Shown piece by piece: positions 1-8,989 of a stretch of 64,000 bases of DNA; the stretch's first letter is position 1, and the number at the start of each line of letters is the position of its first letter. The stretch comes from Paenibacillus aceti (GTDB lineage Bacteria; Bacillota; Bacilli; Paenibacillales; Paenibacillaceae), in assembly GCF_003614185.1 (NCBI RefSeq), contig NZ_KZ987724.1, forward strand, positions 954,771-1,018,770, written 5' to 3'. Position numbers and translations under genes: made by a program. The notes under the pieces are model-generated. The model was not told where the DNA came from, did not search any database, and was given only the letters and a program-made list of their open reading frames with translations.

Positions 1-1497
1 GGATTTGCCCTCTATCCTTCCGATGTTTATCCGTATGATATCCGTATGACTCCATTCCAGCGCGATCCATTACTGGAGTTAAAAGAGGCTTGTGCAAAAC
101 ACGACATCAAGTACGGATTCTACTATTCACATGCTTTTGATTGGGAACACCCGGATGCACCGGGTAATGACTGGGAATATTCGAATCCTGGTGGTGATCT
201 TAGACTCTATGAAGGGGAAGGAAAGCTGTGGTTCACCGAACATCCCGAGCTTGTACCTAGAGTAGCGGATTACTATGTGGATCGCAAATCTATTCCCCAA
301 ATTTTGGAACTGATCGATAAGTATGAACCTGATATTTTATGGTTTGATACGCCACATAAACTGCCTTTATCCGAAAATCTCAGAATCCTGGAAGCGATTC
401 GTAAAGCAGATGATCGTATAGTGATCAACGGTCGTTTGGCCGCCGGACAAGATTACGATACATTTGCGGATTATGTGAACACCGGAGATCGCGCGCATGA
501 GATTATTCCCTGTGAGGGAGATTGGGAGACCATTCCAACAACCAATGAGTCCTACGGTTATTCCATAGATGATGACAGTCATAAACCGGCGTCTGAGTTC
601 ATTCAATTGCTAGTGAAAGCCGCGGCGCGTGGAGGCAATATGCTTATGAATCTAGGCCCAAAAGGGGATGGAGCCATTGACGAGCGAGATATCGCTATCC
701 TCCATGAGATAGGTGCATGGCTTGAAGTGAACGGAGAGAGTATTTACGGAACTAGCAGATCACCGTTGGAGGTTCATCAATGGGGTGAATCCACAAGAAA
801 AGGTAATATGCTCTATCTACATGTGTTCGATTGGCCTCAGGATGGAAAGCTGGTGCTAGGCGGATTGATGAATCATATCCGTAAAGCGTGGATTTTATCG
901 GAGAACTCTCGAAAAGCCTTGGTAACCCGAAGGCTGAATTATTGCGATTGGATCATAGACCTGCCCCTATCTCCGCCAACCCCATCCTCCTGTTGTTCAG
1001 TTATCGCAGTTGAGGTAGTAGGAGAACCACGAGTTCGTTCGGGGCGTCTGATTGGTGAACGGGGTATTAACGTGTTTAGAAGCTTTGATGCCATAGTTAG
1101 CGAGGGGATGCGTTATGGAGACGGTAAGAAAGGAAATGAATATATCGATCACTGGACGAGTACGAAGCAACGTGTGACATGGAAAATCCGTGCCAATCAT
1201 TCCATGAGAGTCAAGCTGGTACTTAAATATAAGGCTTTGGATGGAATGGGAGGCGTAGTTCAGGTCGAGCTAGGAGACAAGATGTATCAGGAACCGATTA
1301 TAACAGGTACTGATTATGCAGCAGTGGAGACTGAATTTACGATAGGGGCTGGCAAACAGGATCTATCCATTGTAGCTGTTCAGATCGATGGCACTGAGTT
1401 AATGAGAATCTACTCGGTGACGATCTCACCGCTCGAGGTGTATGAAGACGGCAAGAGGGAGACATTTGAACGAGACCTTACTGATGTGGGAAACTAA
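1..1497 (+). CDS. Alpha-L-fucosidase, GH29 family (5' end outside window)
   Basis: The open frame runs from base 1, so the N-terminus is missing; 498 codons are visible. The sequence fits GH29: a TIM-barrel segment with HAFDWEHP and ILWFD, where the Asp of WFD is at the family's nucleophile position, then GGNMLMNLGPKGDG, a typical GH29 barrel-end motif, then a C-terminal beta-rich region. GH29 enzymes release alpha-L-fucose from glycans by a retaining mechanism. No signal peptide can be judged. The next gene follows after 20 bases, so the two are probably one operon for glycan use. Confidence 0.88.
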   Translation, partial: GFALYPSDVYPYDIRMTPFQRDPLLELKEACAKHDIKYGFYYSHAFDWEHPDAPGNDWEYSNPGGDLRLYEGEGKLWFTEHPELVPRVADYYVDRKSIPQILELIDKYEPDILWFDTPHKLPLSENLRILEAIRKADDRIVINGRLAAGQDYDTFADYVNTGDRAHEIIPCEGDWETIPTTNESYGYSIDDDSHKPASEFIQLLVKAAARGGNMLMNLGPKGDGAIDERDIAILHEIGAWLEVNGESIYGTSRSPLEVHQWGESTRKGNMLYLHVFDWPQDGKLVLGGLMNHIRKAWILSENSRKALVTRRLNYCDWIIDLPLSPPTPSSCCSVIAVEVVGEPRVRSGRLIGERGINVFRSFDAIVSEGMRYGDGKKGNEYIDHWTSTKQRVTWKIRANHSMRVKLVLKYKALDGMGGVVQVELGDKMYQEPIITGTDYAAVETEFTIGAGKQDLSIVAVQIDGTELMRIYSVTISPLEVYEDGKRETFERDLTDVGN

Positions 1498-1517
1498 CCT
1501 AGAAGGGGCTTTAAACC

Positions 1518-2546
1518 ATGGAAAACGAACGATTTATTGATCGATTATTACCGGCACCGATACACGGTGGATTCGTGATGAAGGATTACTGGATTTGGTG
1601 TGGGTCCGTTATCAAGGGGGACGACGGTCGCTATTATATGTTTGCATCACGTTGGCCTAAGTATTTGCCGATGCATCCTGGCTGGCTTCTGGAATCGGAA
1701 ATTGTTCTTGCCGTGTCGGATACACCTGTGGGGCCATTTAAATTCCAGGAAGTGGTGCTTACTTCTAGAGGTGCTCAATATTGGGATGGCCGGAGTGTTC
1801 ATAACCCTTTTATTGTAAAGTATAAGGATCATTATCTTCTCTATTATATGGGGGCCACTCATCCATTTGATGATATATCTCCTGGAGACGAGCTTACGTT
1901 AGAGGACCCCCGGGTCATCGTGGCCCGCGCAAATAAAAGAATCGGTCTAGCCATTTCCCAAAGTGTGCACGGTCCCTGGAAACGCCTGGACGCACCAATT
2001 CTGGGTGTACGGCCAGGTCATTTCGACAGCTTTTTAACATCGAATCCAGCACCGTTTGTGGACGAGTCGGGGTCAGTTCTTTTGATTTATAAAGCGAGGC
2101 GATATGTCGGCAATGGATATAGTGATATGGCTCTTGGTGCAGCATGGGCAGATCATTATGAAGGACCTTATCGGCCGCTGAGAGATGAGCCTATTTTTCC
2201 GCCATCGCAAATCCATCTGGAGGATCCGTTCATTTGGAAAGCGGATGATGGATACAGAATGATTGCCAAAGATATGACCGGTAATGTATGCGGCGAGCGA
2301 CATGCGGGTGTATATGCTCTCTCAGAGAACGGGCTCGATTGGAGGATCGCAGACCATCCCAAAGCTTATTCCCGGACGGTCTTATGGGAGGATGGATCGA
2401 TCAGAAAAATGGGGAATTTCGAGAGGCCCTTCCTTCTGTTCGAAGCGGGGCGTCCCACTCATTTGTATGCAGCTACATCTGACGGAGACGGTAATTTCAG
2501 TGGGAAGAACACATGGAATATGGTTATTCCATTAAAGAGTGAGTGA
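1518..2546 (+). CDS. Glycoside hydrolase, five-bladed propeller (GH43/GH117-like)
   Basis: A 342-residue protein without signal peptide. Repeated blade motifs of the GH43/GH32/GH117 superfamily are visible: DDGRYYMFASRWP near residue 35, WDGRSVHNPFIVKYKDHYLLYYMG near 90-115, LTSNPAPFVDESG near 175, and LEDPFIWKADDGY near 235. The Asp and Glu residues in these blades are the likely acid/base positions. Start ATG has AGAAGGGG upstream. Directly downstream of the fucosidase, so it probably acts on the same glycan. The exact family and substrate cannot be told from the sequence. Confidence 0.75.
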   Translation: MENERFIDRLLPAPIHGGFVMKDYWIWCGSVIKGDDGRYYMFASRWPKYLPMHPGWLLESEIVLAVSDTPVGPFKFQEVVLTSRGAQYWDGRSVHNPFIVKYKDHYLLYYMGATHPFDDISPGDELTLEDPRVIVARANKRIGLAISQSVHGPWKRLDAPILGVRPGHFDSFLTSNPAPFVDESGSVLLIYKARRYVGNGYSDMALGAAWADHYEGPYRPLRDEPIFPPSQIHLEDPFIWKADDGYRMIAKDMTGNVCGERHAGVYALSENGLDWRIADHPKAYSRTVLWEDGSIRKMGNFERPFLLFEAGRPTHLYAATSDGDGNFSGKNTWNMVIPLKSE

Positions 2547-2617
2547 AATAGTGATCATATTGTCTCACCATTGCTACAAATGAAAGCTCTGATCGAGAAT
2601 GTGCACAAGAAGATGAT

Positions 2618-2664
2618 GTCTGGCTCGAACTCTGGCCACTTAGCTTGTTGGTTCGAAGCCAGAC
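2618..2664. repeat. Inverted repeat between convergent genes
   Basis: GTCTGGCT-CGAAC is complementary to GTTCGAAGCCAGAC across a loop of about 20 nt, one bulged base aside. It lies between the GH43-like gene (+) and the YhgE gene (-), so a transcript-end hairpin is plausible, but no T-run follows on either strand. The remaining bases of the 195-base gap show nothing else. Confidence 0.35.
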
Positions 2665-2741
2665 GTTAGACTTACGGTACAATTCGAATCAAACAGAAAT
2701 TAAGAAACCTTGTTACTATTCGGGCGAGTATCCTCCCAAGC

Positions 2742-4907
2742 TTAATGAATCAAGTGCCCTGATTTGGCTTTTTTGACCCATTTTGCCGAGATGCGGTTTA
2801 CGAATCTTTTCAGACCCAGCCCCAGTATCATGGACAGAGCAGCGTACACGAGCAATAGGCTAATATCTCTGGTGACCAGTCCTCCGACGCTTCCGCCCAC
2901 GGCCTCGCGCATCAGGCCAATTCCGTAGGTGAAGGGCAGGTAAGGATAGATCGCCTGGAAAAAGGGCGGGGTGACCTGGATCGGGAAGGTACCGCCAGAG
3001 CCAGCCAATTGCAGGACGAGCAGCACGATCGACAACGCCTTGCCCACATTGCCGAATACGGACACCAGCGTATAGATCATCAGCATGAACACAGCACTGA
3101 TCAGCATACCGAAGAGCATGAATCGGAGCGGCTCCGCGGCATAGGTCTTCAGAATCCACAGGTCCCCGGCAGTAACGAACAAGGATTGCAGCAGGGCCAG
3201 CGTCAAAAAGGTGAAAAAGCGCCCGAAGTATTCATGATAGCTGCGGATGGGAGCGCCGTGAACTGTCTTGTCATGGAATTCAACCGTCAGCATGGAGACG
3301 AGCAGCAGACCGCCCACCCATAAAGATAAGGTTGTAAAAAAGGGGGACATCGCTGATCCATAGTTCGGGATCGGGAACATTCTAGTTTCCTTCAGCACGA
3401 CCGGCTCGGCAAAAAACTCACTTTCTTTGGAATAGTTCAGACTGAGCAGCTGGATCAGATCTTCAAGAGATCCCTTCTTCTCAAGGGCAGCGATATGATC
3501 GGTGACGGCTTTGAGCTTCTTTTCCGCCTCTGGTAAATGGGCGCGTATGACTTTGGCCTCCTTCGTCGCCGTGGCAAGGCCTTTCTTCGCATCCTTAATA
3601 ATACCGCTGACCGCGGGCAGATCGGACAGGGCTTCGGATAGAATGTTTTCTGTATGCTTCGCATCTTTATCGGCTTGGTCAAGCGCGGCAGTCATCGCCG
3701 GGAGAATCATGCTGTCGAAGCTGCCGATCAGTTCATCCAGATCACCTGAGACCCGTTCGGAGACGGCGTTAAATTTGTTAAGGATCGCGCGGGTGACATC
3801 CTTGCCTTGATCGGCGGAGTTGGATAGGCTTGTGACGAGCTGTGCCAATTCCCTGAAATCCGCCTCAACGCGGTTTAATTTGGTAATGGCCGCGCTTAGT
3901 TTGCTGTTAGGGGTGATATCCTGCAATTTACTCAAAAGATCACTGAGTGAACGCGCGCCTTCCGCGGCCTTAATGAGCCTGGCCTGCAAATGCTCAGGAA
4001 GCTGCAATTCCCCCAGATCCTCAACCTGATCCAGCGCGCTCAGCAGATTGTTACCGGTCTGCGAGGACAGTTCGGCCATCTGCTTAAGCTGGATTAACGT
4101 CTCTTTGGCCAGCGGTGCAGCGGCTTGTAAGGCATCTTTGCCACGGGTTAAGAACTCCGAAGTCTTGGCCGCCAAGCCCCGTCCCTTCTCGGCAAGTCCA
4201 GCGACAAAGGGCAGTTCTTTTTGCACCTTGGATACGATCGTCTGGCTTTTTTGCAAATCCGCCACAGCGATATTGGCCACCTCATTGATCTCCGGAAAGA
4301 GCTGAACCATCTGAAAAGCGACTTGCTTGGCATTGTTGATCAAAGGCAGCTCCTGCCTTAATTCCACGCCGATTTCATTAAAAATACGAAAAATCGTTCC
4401 GTTCGCCGTTTTAATAAAATTGCGGCTGACCTCGCTAATCACCGAGCTGGCCCCTTTCGCGGTTATTTTGGGGGCGACGGCATTGATCTTCTCGTTGACA
4501 TAGTATTGAATCTCCGCTTTCTCCGGGTTCGAGGTAAGCACAGTGGCAATTCGCGCCGAGAAATTGGTCGGAATGACGATGACGGCATAGTAGTCTCCTA
4601 GCTTCAAGCCTCGGATCGCTTTGTCCTTATCGGTAAACACCCAGCCGATATTATGATTCTCGCGCAGGGAATCGACGATCTCCTGACCGAGTGCTATAGG
4701 TTGTCCGCGCATAGTTGTGCCCCGATCTTCATTGGTGACCGCGATTTTAATCCCTGATGTCTGACCGTACGGGTCCCAGGAAGCTTCGATATTGAACCAG
4801 GCATAGAGCGAAGGGAGGATGACCAAGCCCGATAGGATAATGGCAGCAGCCCAATTGGTAATGATTCCACGTAAATCTGTAGCATAGATCGATAAAATCT
4901 TTTTCAC
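2742..4907 (-). CDS. YhgE/Pip domain membrane protein (ABC-2 permease superfamily)
   Basis: A 721-residue protein from a GTG start at 4907, which has GGGGA six bases upstream. A longer frame reaches 5018, but that part overlaps a repeat element (4976-5111) and YhgE proteins normally begin with KKILSIYATDLRGI, as here. Layout: one N-terminal membrane segment, an extracytoplasmic NEDRG-containing domain, a long helical region at about residues 200-520, then about five C-terminal membrane segments with the GSGGTFPIQVTPPFFQ signature. The family is related to phage infection protein Pip and ABC-2 export permeases, and to ESX/type VII-like loci in Firmicutes. Substrate unknown. Monocistronic by spacing. 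Confidence 0.85.
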   Translation of the reverse strand: MKKILSIYATDLRGIITNWAAAIILSGLVILPSLYAWFNIEASWDPYGQTSGIKIAVTNEDRGTTMRGQPIALGQEIVDSLRENHNIGWVFTDKDKAIRGLKLGDYYAVIVIPTNFSARIATVLTSNPEKAEIQYYVNEKINAVAPKITAKGASSVISEVSRNFIKTANGTIFRIFNEIGVELRQELPLINNAKQVAFQMVQLFPEINEVANIAVADLQKSQTIVSKVQKELPFVAGLAEKGRGLAAKTSEFLTRGKDALQAAAPLAKETLIQLKQMAELSSQTGNNLLSALDQVEDLGELQLPEHLQARLIKAAEGARSLSDLLSKLQDITPNSKLSAAITKLNRVEADFRELAQLVTSLSNSADQGKDVTRAILNKFNAVSERVSGDLDELIGSFDSMILPAMTAALDQADKDAKHTENILSEALSDLPAVSGIIKDAKKGLATATKEAKVIRAHLPEAEKKLKAVTDHIAALEKKGSLEDLIQLLSLNYSKESEFFAEPVVLKETRMFPIPNYGSAMSPFFTTLSLWVGGLLLVSMLTVEFHDKTVHGAPIRSYHEYFGRFFTFLTLALLQSLFVTAGDLWILKTYAAEPLRFMLFGMLISAVFMLMIYTLVSVFGNVGKALSIVLLVLQLAGSGGTFPIQVTPPFFQAIYPYLPFTYGIGLMREAVGGSVGGLVTRDISLLLVYAALSMILGLGLKRFVNRISAKWVKKAKSGHLIH

Positions 4908-4975
4908 AGCAAATCCCCATTTTCCTTTTTTGCTTATTATTCCGCATCCTTGCTTAATCATCCCTGTGCGCGTCT

Positions 4976-5111
4976 CTAACGAAATACCATTATCGTTATT
5001 CGGGTGAAAATACGTCATTTAGCCCCTTTTTGCTCACAATAGCGCTCCCCTGTTTCGTTAGCTTTTTAAATCGCATCTTTTGAGGCAAATAGCGATACGT
5101 AGTTTCGTACC
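4976..5111. repeat. Family B dyad element, three units (partial)
   Basis: Three 24-nt units are seen at 4976-4999, 5038-5061 and 5088-5111. The first reads CTAACGAAAT..ATCGTTAT; the other two are the inverse form, AATAGCG..GTTTCGTTAG and AATAGCG..GTTTCGTACC. Starts are 62 and 50 nt apart. The element matches the four-unit copy at 21282-21466; the unit expected near 4926 is not recognisable. It lies upstream of the yhgE-like gene. Confidence 0.7.
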
Positions 5112-5201
5112 AATATTAGTGGCGCTTTCAAATTTACTATTGACGTTACCGGAAGCTTGATTTATGATAGTCACATAACAAAATACCGGATCACAATTTG
5201 G

Positions 5202-5231
5202 CGTGTTACCATAACTTTAGTGGGCATGAGC
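5202..5231 (+). promoter_or_regulatory. RAT antiterminator site (GlcT-type) in PTS leader
   Basis: The stretch contains GTGTTACC, a short AT-rich loop and GGGCATGAG. As I recall the Bacillus subtilis ptsG leader, its GlcT-binding RNA antiterminator has the same GTGTTAC and GGCATGAG arms. The 3' arm (GAG) is also the first part of the terminator stem that follows, so the two folds exclude each other. This is the arrangement of BglG/GlcT-type antitermination. Confidence 0.75.
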
Positions 5232-5281
5232 CAAGAAGAGCAGTCCTATTCAATTAGGATTTCTTTTCTTGGCTCTTTTTT
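5228..5281 (+). terminator. Leader terminator overlapping the RAT
   Basis: GAGCCAAGAA pairs with TTCTTGGCTC around an inner TCCTA/TAGGA hairpin and is followed by six T residues. It lies 230 bases before the EIIA gene, so it is an attenuator and not the end of an upstream gene. Read-through is expected when the RAT is stabilised by a GlcT-like protein. Confidence 0.85.
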
Positions 5282-5506
5282 ATTTGTCGCCTGTGTAGAA
5301 GGCAATTCGGGTGCAGGCTGCTACCCGCGAAAGTTTGAAGCATGGCCGATTTGTAAACGGTATCAATATAATGATGACGTTGGGAGGGACCGTATAGGAA
5401 TAGTCCTTGTGCGAATGTCGGATTATAGAAGATAGCTGCATATTAGGACACTTAGAGCGGAGTTACCATGGATCATCTAACAACAGGACTAGGAGGAGTT
5501 TAACTC

Positions 5507-6007
5507 ATGTTTTCTAAATGGAGAAAGAAATCTACTGAGAGTAAGCAGATCGACATATTAGCCCCGGTAACAGGAAAAGCAGTTCCATTAGCTGAAGTGC
5601 CGGATGAGGCGTTCGCTGCCGGACATATGGGCAAGGGGGTTGCGATTGAGCCTTCAGAGGGCAAGCTGATCTCGCCTTTCGACGGTACCGTCGTACATGT
5701 GATCAAATCGAACCATGCCGTGATGCTGGAGCATGCCTCTGGACTGCAATTTCTGTTCCATATCGGGATCAACACCGTTTCCTTGAAGGGGGAAGGCTTC
5801 ACTTCACATGTCAATATCGGGGACCAAGTCAAGGCCGGTCAAGTGCTGATCGAATTCGATACCGCCACGATTGTTGGAGCGGGATATCCGACGATCACAC
5901 CCATTATTGTAACCAATGCGGATGAAGTGACCGAGAGCCTGGAGGTACTCAGCGGGCCTGTAACGGCAGGCAAGGATGTCATTTTAAAGGCGGTTATGAA
6001 GTCTTAA
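5507..6007 (+). CDS. PTS glucose-family EIIA component (free-standing)
   Basis: A 166-residue single-domain EIIA-Glc protein. It accepts phosphate from HPr and passes it to EIIB. The active-site His is H85 in LFHIGINTV, and the second conserved His is H70 in KSNHAVML; LKGEGF follows as in the family. RBS AGGAGG(AG) precedes the ATG. The gene lies behind the RAT/terminator leader and 30 bases before the EIIBC gene, which lacks its own EIIA domain, so this is most probably its EIIA partner. Cytoplasmic. Confidence 0.9.
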   Translation: MFSKWRKKSTESKQIDILAPVTGKAVPLAEVPDEAFAAGHMGKGVAIEPSEGKLISPFDGTVVHVIKSNHAVMLEHASGLQFLFHIGINTVSLKGEGFTSHVNIGDQVKAGQVLIEFDTATIVGAGYPTITPIIVTNADEVTESLEVLSGPVTAGKDVILKAVMKS

Positions 6008-6037
6008 ATCACTATAATTTGAAAGGATGATTAATCA

Positions 6038-7504
6038 ATGCTAGCAAAACTCCAAAAGCTAGGTAAATCGCTTATGCTTCCGGTAGCTACGCTGCCTGCA
6101 GCGGGGATTTTGCAAGGGTTTGCGAATATCAATTACAAGGAGGATCTACACTGGCTCTTTGGTGATACAGTCGGCGGCTTTCTGAATCAGTACATCGGAA
6201 CTTTTCTGAATGCGGGAGCTCAGGCGATATTTGGCAACCTTGCTTTGATCTTTGCAATCGGCGTCGCCATCGGATTTGCCGGGGATGCGGTCGCAGCGTT
6301 ATCGGCTCTAATCTCCTACATGGTGTTGACCAAGATACTGGCCGAAATCCCAGGGGTATTCTCTTTTATCGCTGATGATGTCAAATTGGATATGGGGGTT
6401 CTAGGCGGTATATTTGCAGGTTTATGGGCAGCTTATTTATATAATAAGTACCATAATATCAAACTGCCGGATTGGCTTGGATTCTTCGCCGGGAAGCGGT
6501 TTGTTCCCATCGTTACGGCGGCAAGTACCATGGTCTTCGCCGTATTTGCAGGTATGATCTGGAGCCCGATTCAGGATGCGATCAGCGTCTTTGGTAACTG
6601 GGTTGTCGGACTTGGCGGCATCGGATCATTAGTGTTTGGTATTGCGAACCGACTATTAATCCCGCTCGGTCTGCATCATGTTCTTAATTCGATCGCCTGG
6701 TTCCAAATCGGCGACTTCACGAATGCAGCTGGCGAGGTTGTACACGGTGACTTATGGCGTTTCTTCGCTGGGGATAAATCAGCAGGGATGTTCATGACGG
6801 GCTTCTTCCCGATTATGATGTTCGCGATGCCTGGTGCGGCATTGGCCTTTATCCATACAGCTAAGCCATCGAAACGTAAAATGGTAGCTTCGCTCGTTAT
6901 CGGTTCTGCTGTCGCTTCGTTCCTGACTGGTATTACTGAACCGCTTGAGTTTGCATTTATGTTCGTAGCGCCTGTGCTCTATGTAGTGCATGCTATTTTG
7001 ACCGGTCTGTCAGGTCTGCTTATGTATCTGCTTGATGTTAAGCTCGGATTTGCGTTTTCTGCCGGCTTGATTGACTATCTCGTCAACTTGAAGCTGTCGA
7101 CGAATGCGTGGGTGCTGCTGCCAGTAGGTGTCGGATTCTTCCTGCTCTACTATCTCCTGTTCCGCATTATTATCGTCAAGTTCAACTTGAAGACGCTCGG
7201 ACGGGAAGATGACAGCGAGGAAGACGAGGTTACGGATTCGGCAAGTGGCGATCATGTCGTCTCCTCCTCCGACAGCCGCGCCGCGAAGATCTTGACGCAA
7301 ATCGGCGGCCCGGACAATATCCAGTCTGTGGATGCTTGCATCACTCGGCTCCGTCTTGTCGTTAAGGATGATAAGGCCGTGAATGACTCGGCACTTAAGA
7401 AGCTGGGAGCTTCCGGTGTCATGCGGCTGGGTCAAGGCGCAGTTCAGGTCGTATTCGGTCCACAATCCGAAGCGATTAAGGACGAGATCAAGAAGATGCT
7501 GTGA
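6038..7504 (+). CDS. nagE: PTS EIIBC, N-acetylglucosamine/glucose family (NagE-like)
   Basis: A 488-residue EIICB permease: an EIIC membrane domain at about 1-385 and an EIIB domain at about 410-488, with the phospho-accepting Cys at C434 in DACITRLRL. EIIC follows Escherichia coli NagE closely in segments such as IKLPDWLGFFAGKRFVPI, SIAWFQIGDFTNAAG, HGDLWRFFAGD and TGITEPLEF, more so than PtsG as I recall it. It would import N-acetylglucosamine (or glucose) with phosphorylation. Cotranscribed with the upstream EIIA, and probably controlled by the RAT. Substrate assignment is inference from similarity. Confidence 0.83.
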   Translation: MLAKLQKLGKSLMLPVATLPAAGILQGFANINYKEDLHWLFGDTVGGFLNQYIGTFLNAGAQAIFGNLALIFAIGVAIGFAGDAVAALSALISYMVLTKILAEIPGVFSFIADDVKLDMGVLGGIFAGLWAAYLYNKYHNIKLPDWLGFFAGKRFVPIVTAASTMVFAVFAGMIWSPIQDAISVFGNWVVGLGGIGSLVFGIANRLLIPLGLHHVLNSIAWFQIGDFTNAAGEVVHGDLWRFFAGDKSAGMFMTGFFPIMMFAMPGAALAFIHTAKPSKRKMVASLVIGSAVASFLTGITEPLEFAFMFVAPVLYVVHAILTGLSGLLMYLLDVKLGFAFSAGLIDYLVNLKLSTNAWVLLPVGVGFFLLYYLLFRIIIVKFNLKTLGREDDSEEDEVTDSASGDHVVSSSDSRAAKILTQIGGPDNIQSVDACITRLRLVVKDDKAVNDSALKKLGASGVMRLGQGAVQVVFGPQSEAIKDEIKKML

Positions 7505-7556
7505 AGATGCTGTAATGTAATTCGCATTTTGACTTACCTTTCGTTTACCCACCCTC

Positions 7557-7593
7557 ACAGGGCAGATCATTCCATCGATCTGTCCTGTTTTTT
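7557..7593 (+). terminator. Rho-independent terminator of the PTS operon
   Basis: ACAGGGCAGATC pairs with GATCTGTCCTGT around ATTCCATC and is followed by TTTTTT. It ends the EIIA-EIIBC transcript. Confidence 0.85.
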
Positions 7594-7738
7594 AATGGAC
7601 GGAAAAACTCCGTACCAGATCATCCCTTCAATGTATGAATTATGATAATATAAACTCTAGAATATCTCACCTTAAGTCTTGGCACCCGGAAGGCTTCAAC
7701 GAACGGTTCGACCAAATCCACAGTGAAGATGTGAGGAT

Positions 7739-8917
7739 ATGTATTTTCTCGATAGGTTCAAAAGATTTGACTTCGTTATTCTGTTCATTCTGCTGCTCTT
7801 CATGGGCATAAGCATTACGGTGTTGTATAGTGCTACTGTGAATACAGCTTATGATGGGTACCATGTGCAAATGGCGAAATACTACATTCTAGGCTTCATT
7901 GTGCTGGGCGTGGTTTCCTTGATCAATTACCGGATCATTCTGAAATTGGCGCCGTATATTTATTTGCTCGGCCTCGGTCTCTTGGTGCTCGTGAATTTTG
8001 TAGGCAATACCTATCATAATGCAACGGGCTGGATGACGATTCCAGTCCTGCAGATGAGCTTTCAGCCTGCCGAATTCTTCAAGCTGCCCCTGGTTCTCTT
8101 CCTGGGATATCTGTTGAACTGGAAGCAGAAGCCGAAGCTTGGATTCTGGCGGGATGTGGTGCCGATGTGCCTGGTGACGTTCATCCCGTTCGCTGTCGTT
8201 ATGGTGCAGAATGATCTCGGGAATGCGCTGAGTTATCTCGTGATTCTGGCAGGCATGCTGTGGATCGGGAATATGAAATATATTCATGCTTTAATAGCTG
8301 CGGCATTAATCGTGGCGTCCGTCATCGGCGGAATTGGAGCCTATAAGACACATCATGATGAGATTTATCAGTTTCTGGTTGATATCGGTCGCCAGCACTG
8401 GATCAATCGGATCGATCCCTGGCTGATGCCGGAATTAGCTACGGATGATGCAGCTTATCATACGAGGAATGCGAAAATGGCGATCGCAGCCGGAGGAATG
8501 AGCGGGGAAGGCTATCTACAAGGGAAAAATGTCCAGTCGGAGCGGGTTCCTTTTACCTACTCTGATTCGATTTTCGTCGTGATTGCTGAAGAATTCGGCT
8601 TTATCGGCAGTTCGGTCGTGCTGCTGCTTTATTTTGTGCTGATCCATCGCATGATTCTGATCTCGCTGGAATGCAAGGAACGAGCCGGACCTTATCTGAT
8701 CGTGGGGATCGTGTCGATGTTTCTCTATCAAATATTCGAGAATGTAGGCATGTTCATCGGCCTGATGCCACTGACGGGAATTACGCTGCCCTTCATTAGC
8801 TACGGCGGTACGTCGCTGGTGATTAATATGATTTGTATGGGGCTGGCGATCAGCATTCGTTTTTATGAAGAAGAGGAGAAGGAAGAGCAGCGGTCTGGGG
8901 AGCGCCTGAGGATGTAG
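7739..8917 (+). CDS. FtsW/RodA/SpoVE-family cell-cycle protein
   Basis: A 392-residue integral membrane protein of the SEDS family (peptidoglycan glycosyltransferases of elongation, division or spore cortex). About ten membrane segments. Family marks: ATGWMTIP followed by FQPAEFFKLPLVLFLGY, the NDLGNALSY stretch where others have PDLGTA, VAEEFGFIGS as VIAEEFGFIG, and the C-terminal GITLPFISYGGTSL. It is a RodA-like branch; the exact role (rodA, ftsW or spoVE) cannot be set. RBS is weak (GAGG close to the ATG). A two-component pair follows in the same direction. Confidence 0.85.
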   Translation: MYFLDRFKRFDFVILFILLLFMGISITVLYSATVNTAYDGYHVQMAKYYILGFIVLGVVSLINYRIILKLAPYIYLLGLGLLVLVNFVGNTYHNATGWMTIPVLQMSFQPAEFFKLPLVLFLGYLLNWKQKPKLGFWRDVVPMCLVTFIPFAVVMVQNDLGNALSYLVILAGMLWIGNMKYIHALIAAALIVASVIGGIGAYKTHHDEIYQFLVDIGRQHWINRIDPWLMPELATDDAAYHTRNAKMAIAAGGMSGEGYLQGKNVQSERVPFTYSDSIFVVIAEEFGFIGSSVVLLLYFVLIHRMILISLECKERAGPYLIVGIVSMFLYQIFENVGMFIGLMPLTGITLPFISYGGTSLVINMICMGLAISIRFYEEEEKEEQRSGERLRM

Positions 8918-8989
8918 TTCAAGGGTGGGCGATCTCGGATCACCTTTGACGAAACGCAGCATCACGGGCCCTATGAATGGAGGTGCAGC

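Noticed and set aside
2618-2664. tRNA-like or riboswitch-like structure between the GH43-like and YhgE genes
   Set aside because: Only one stem is present, with no T-loop, anticodon arm or aptamer motif.
7010-7570. Long minus-strand open frame (186 codons) opposite the EIIBC gene
   Set aside because: Composition is that of a shadow frame: many His/Gln/Asn residues, no ribosome site, full overlap with a clear gene on the other strand. The same holds for frames opposite metE and the FtsW/RodA gene.
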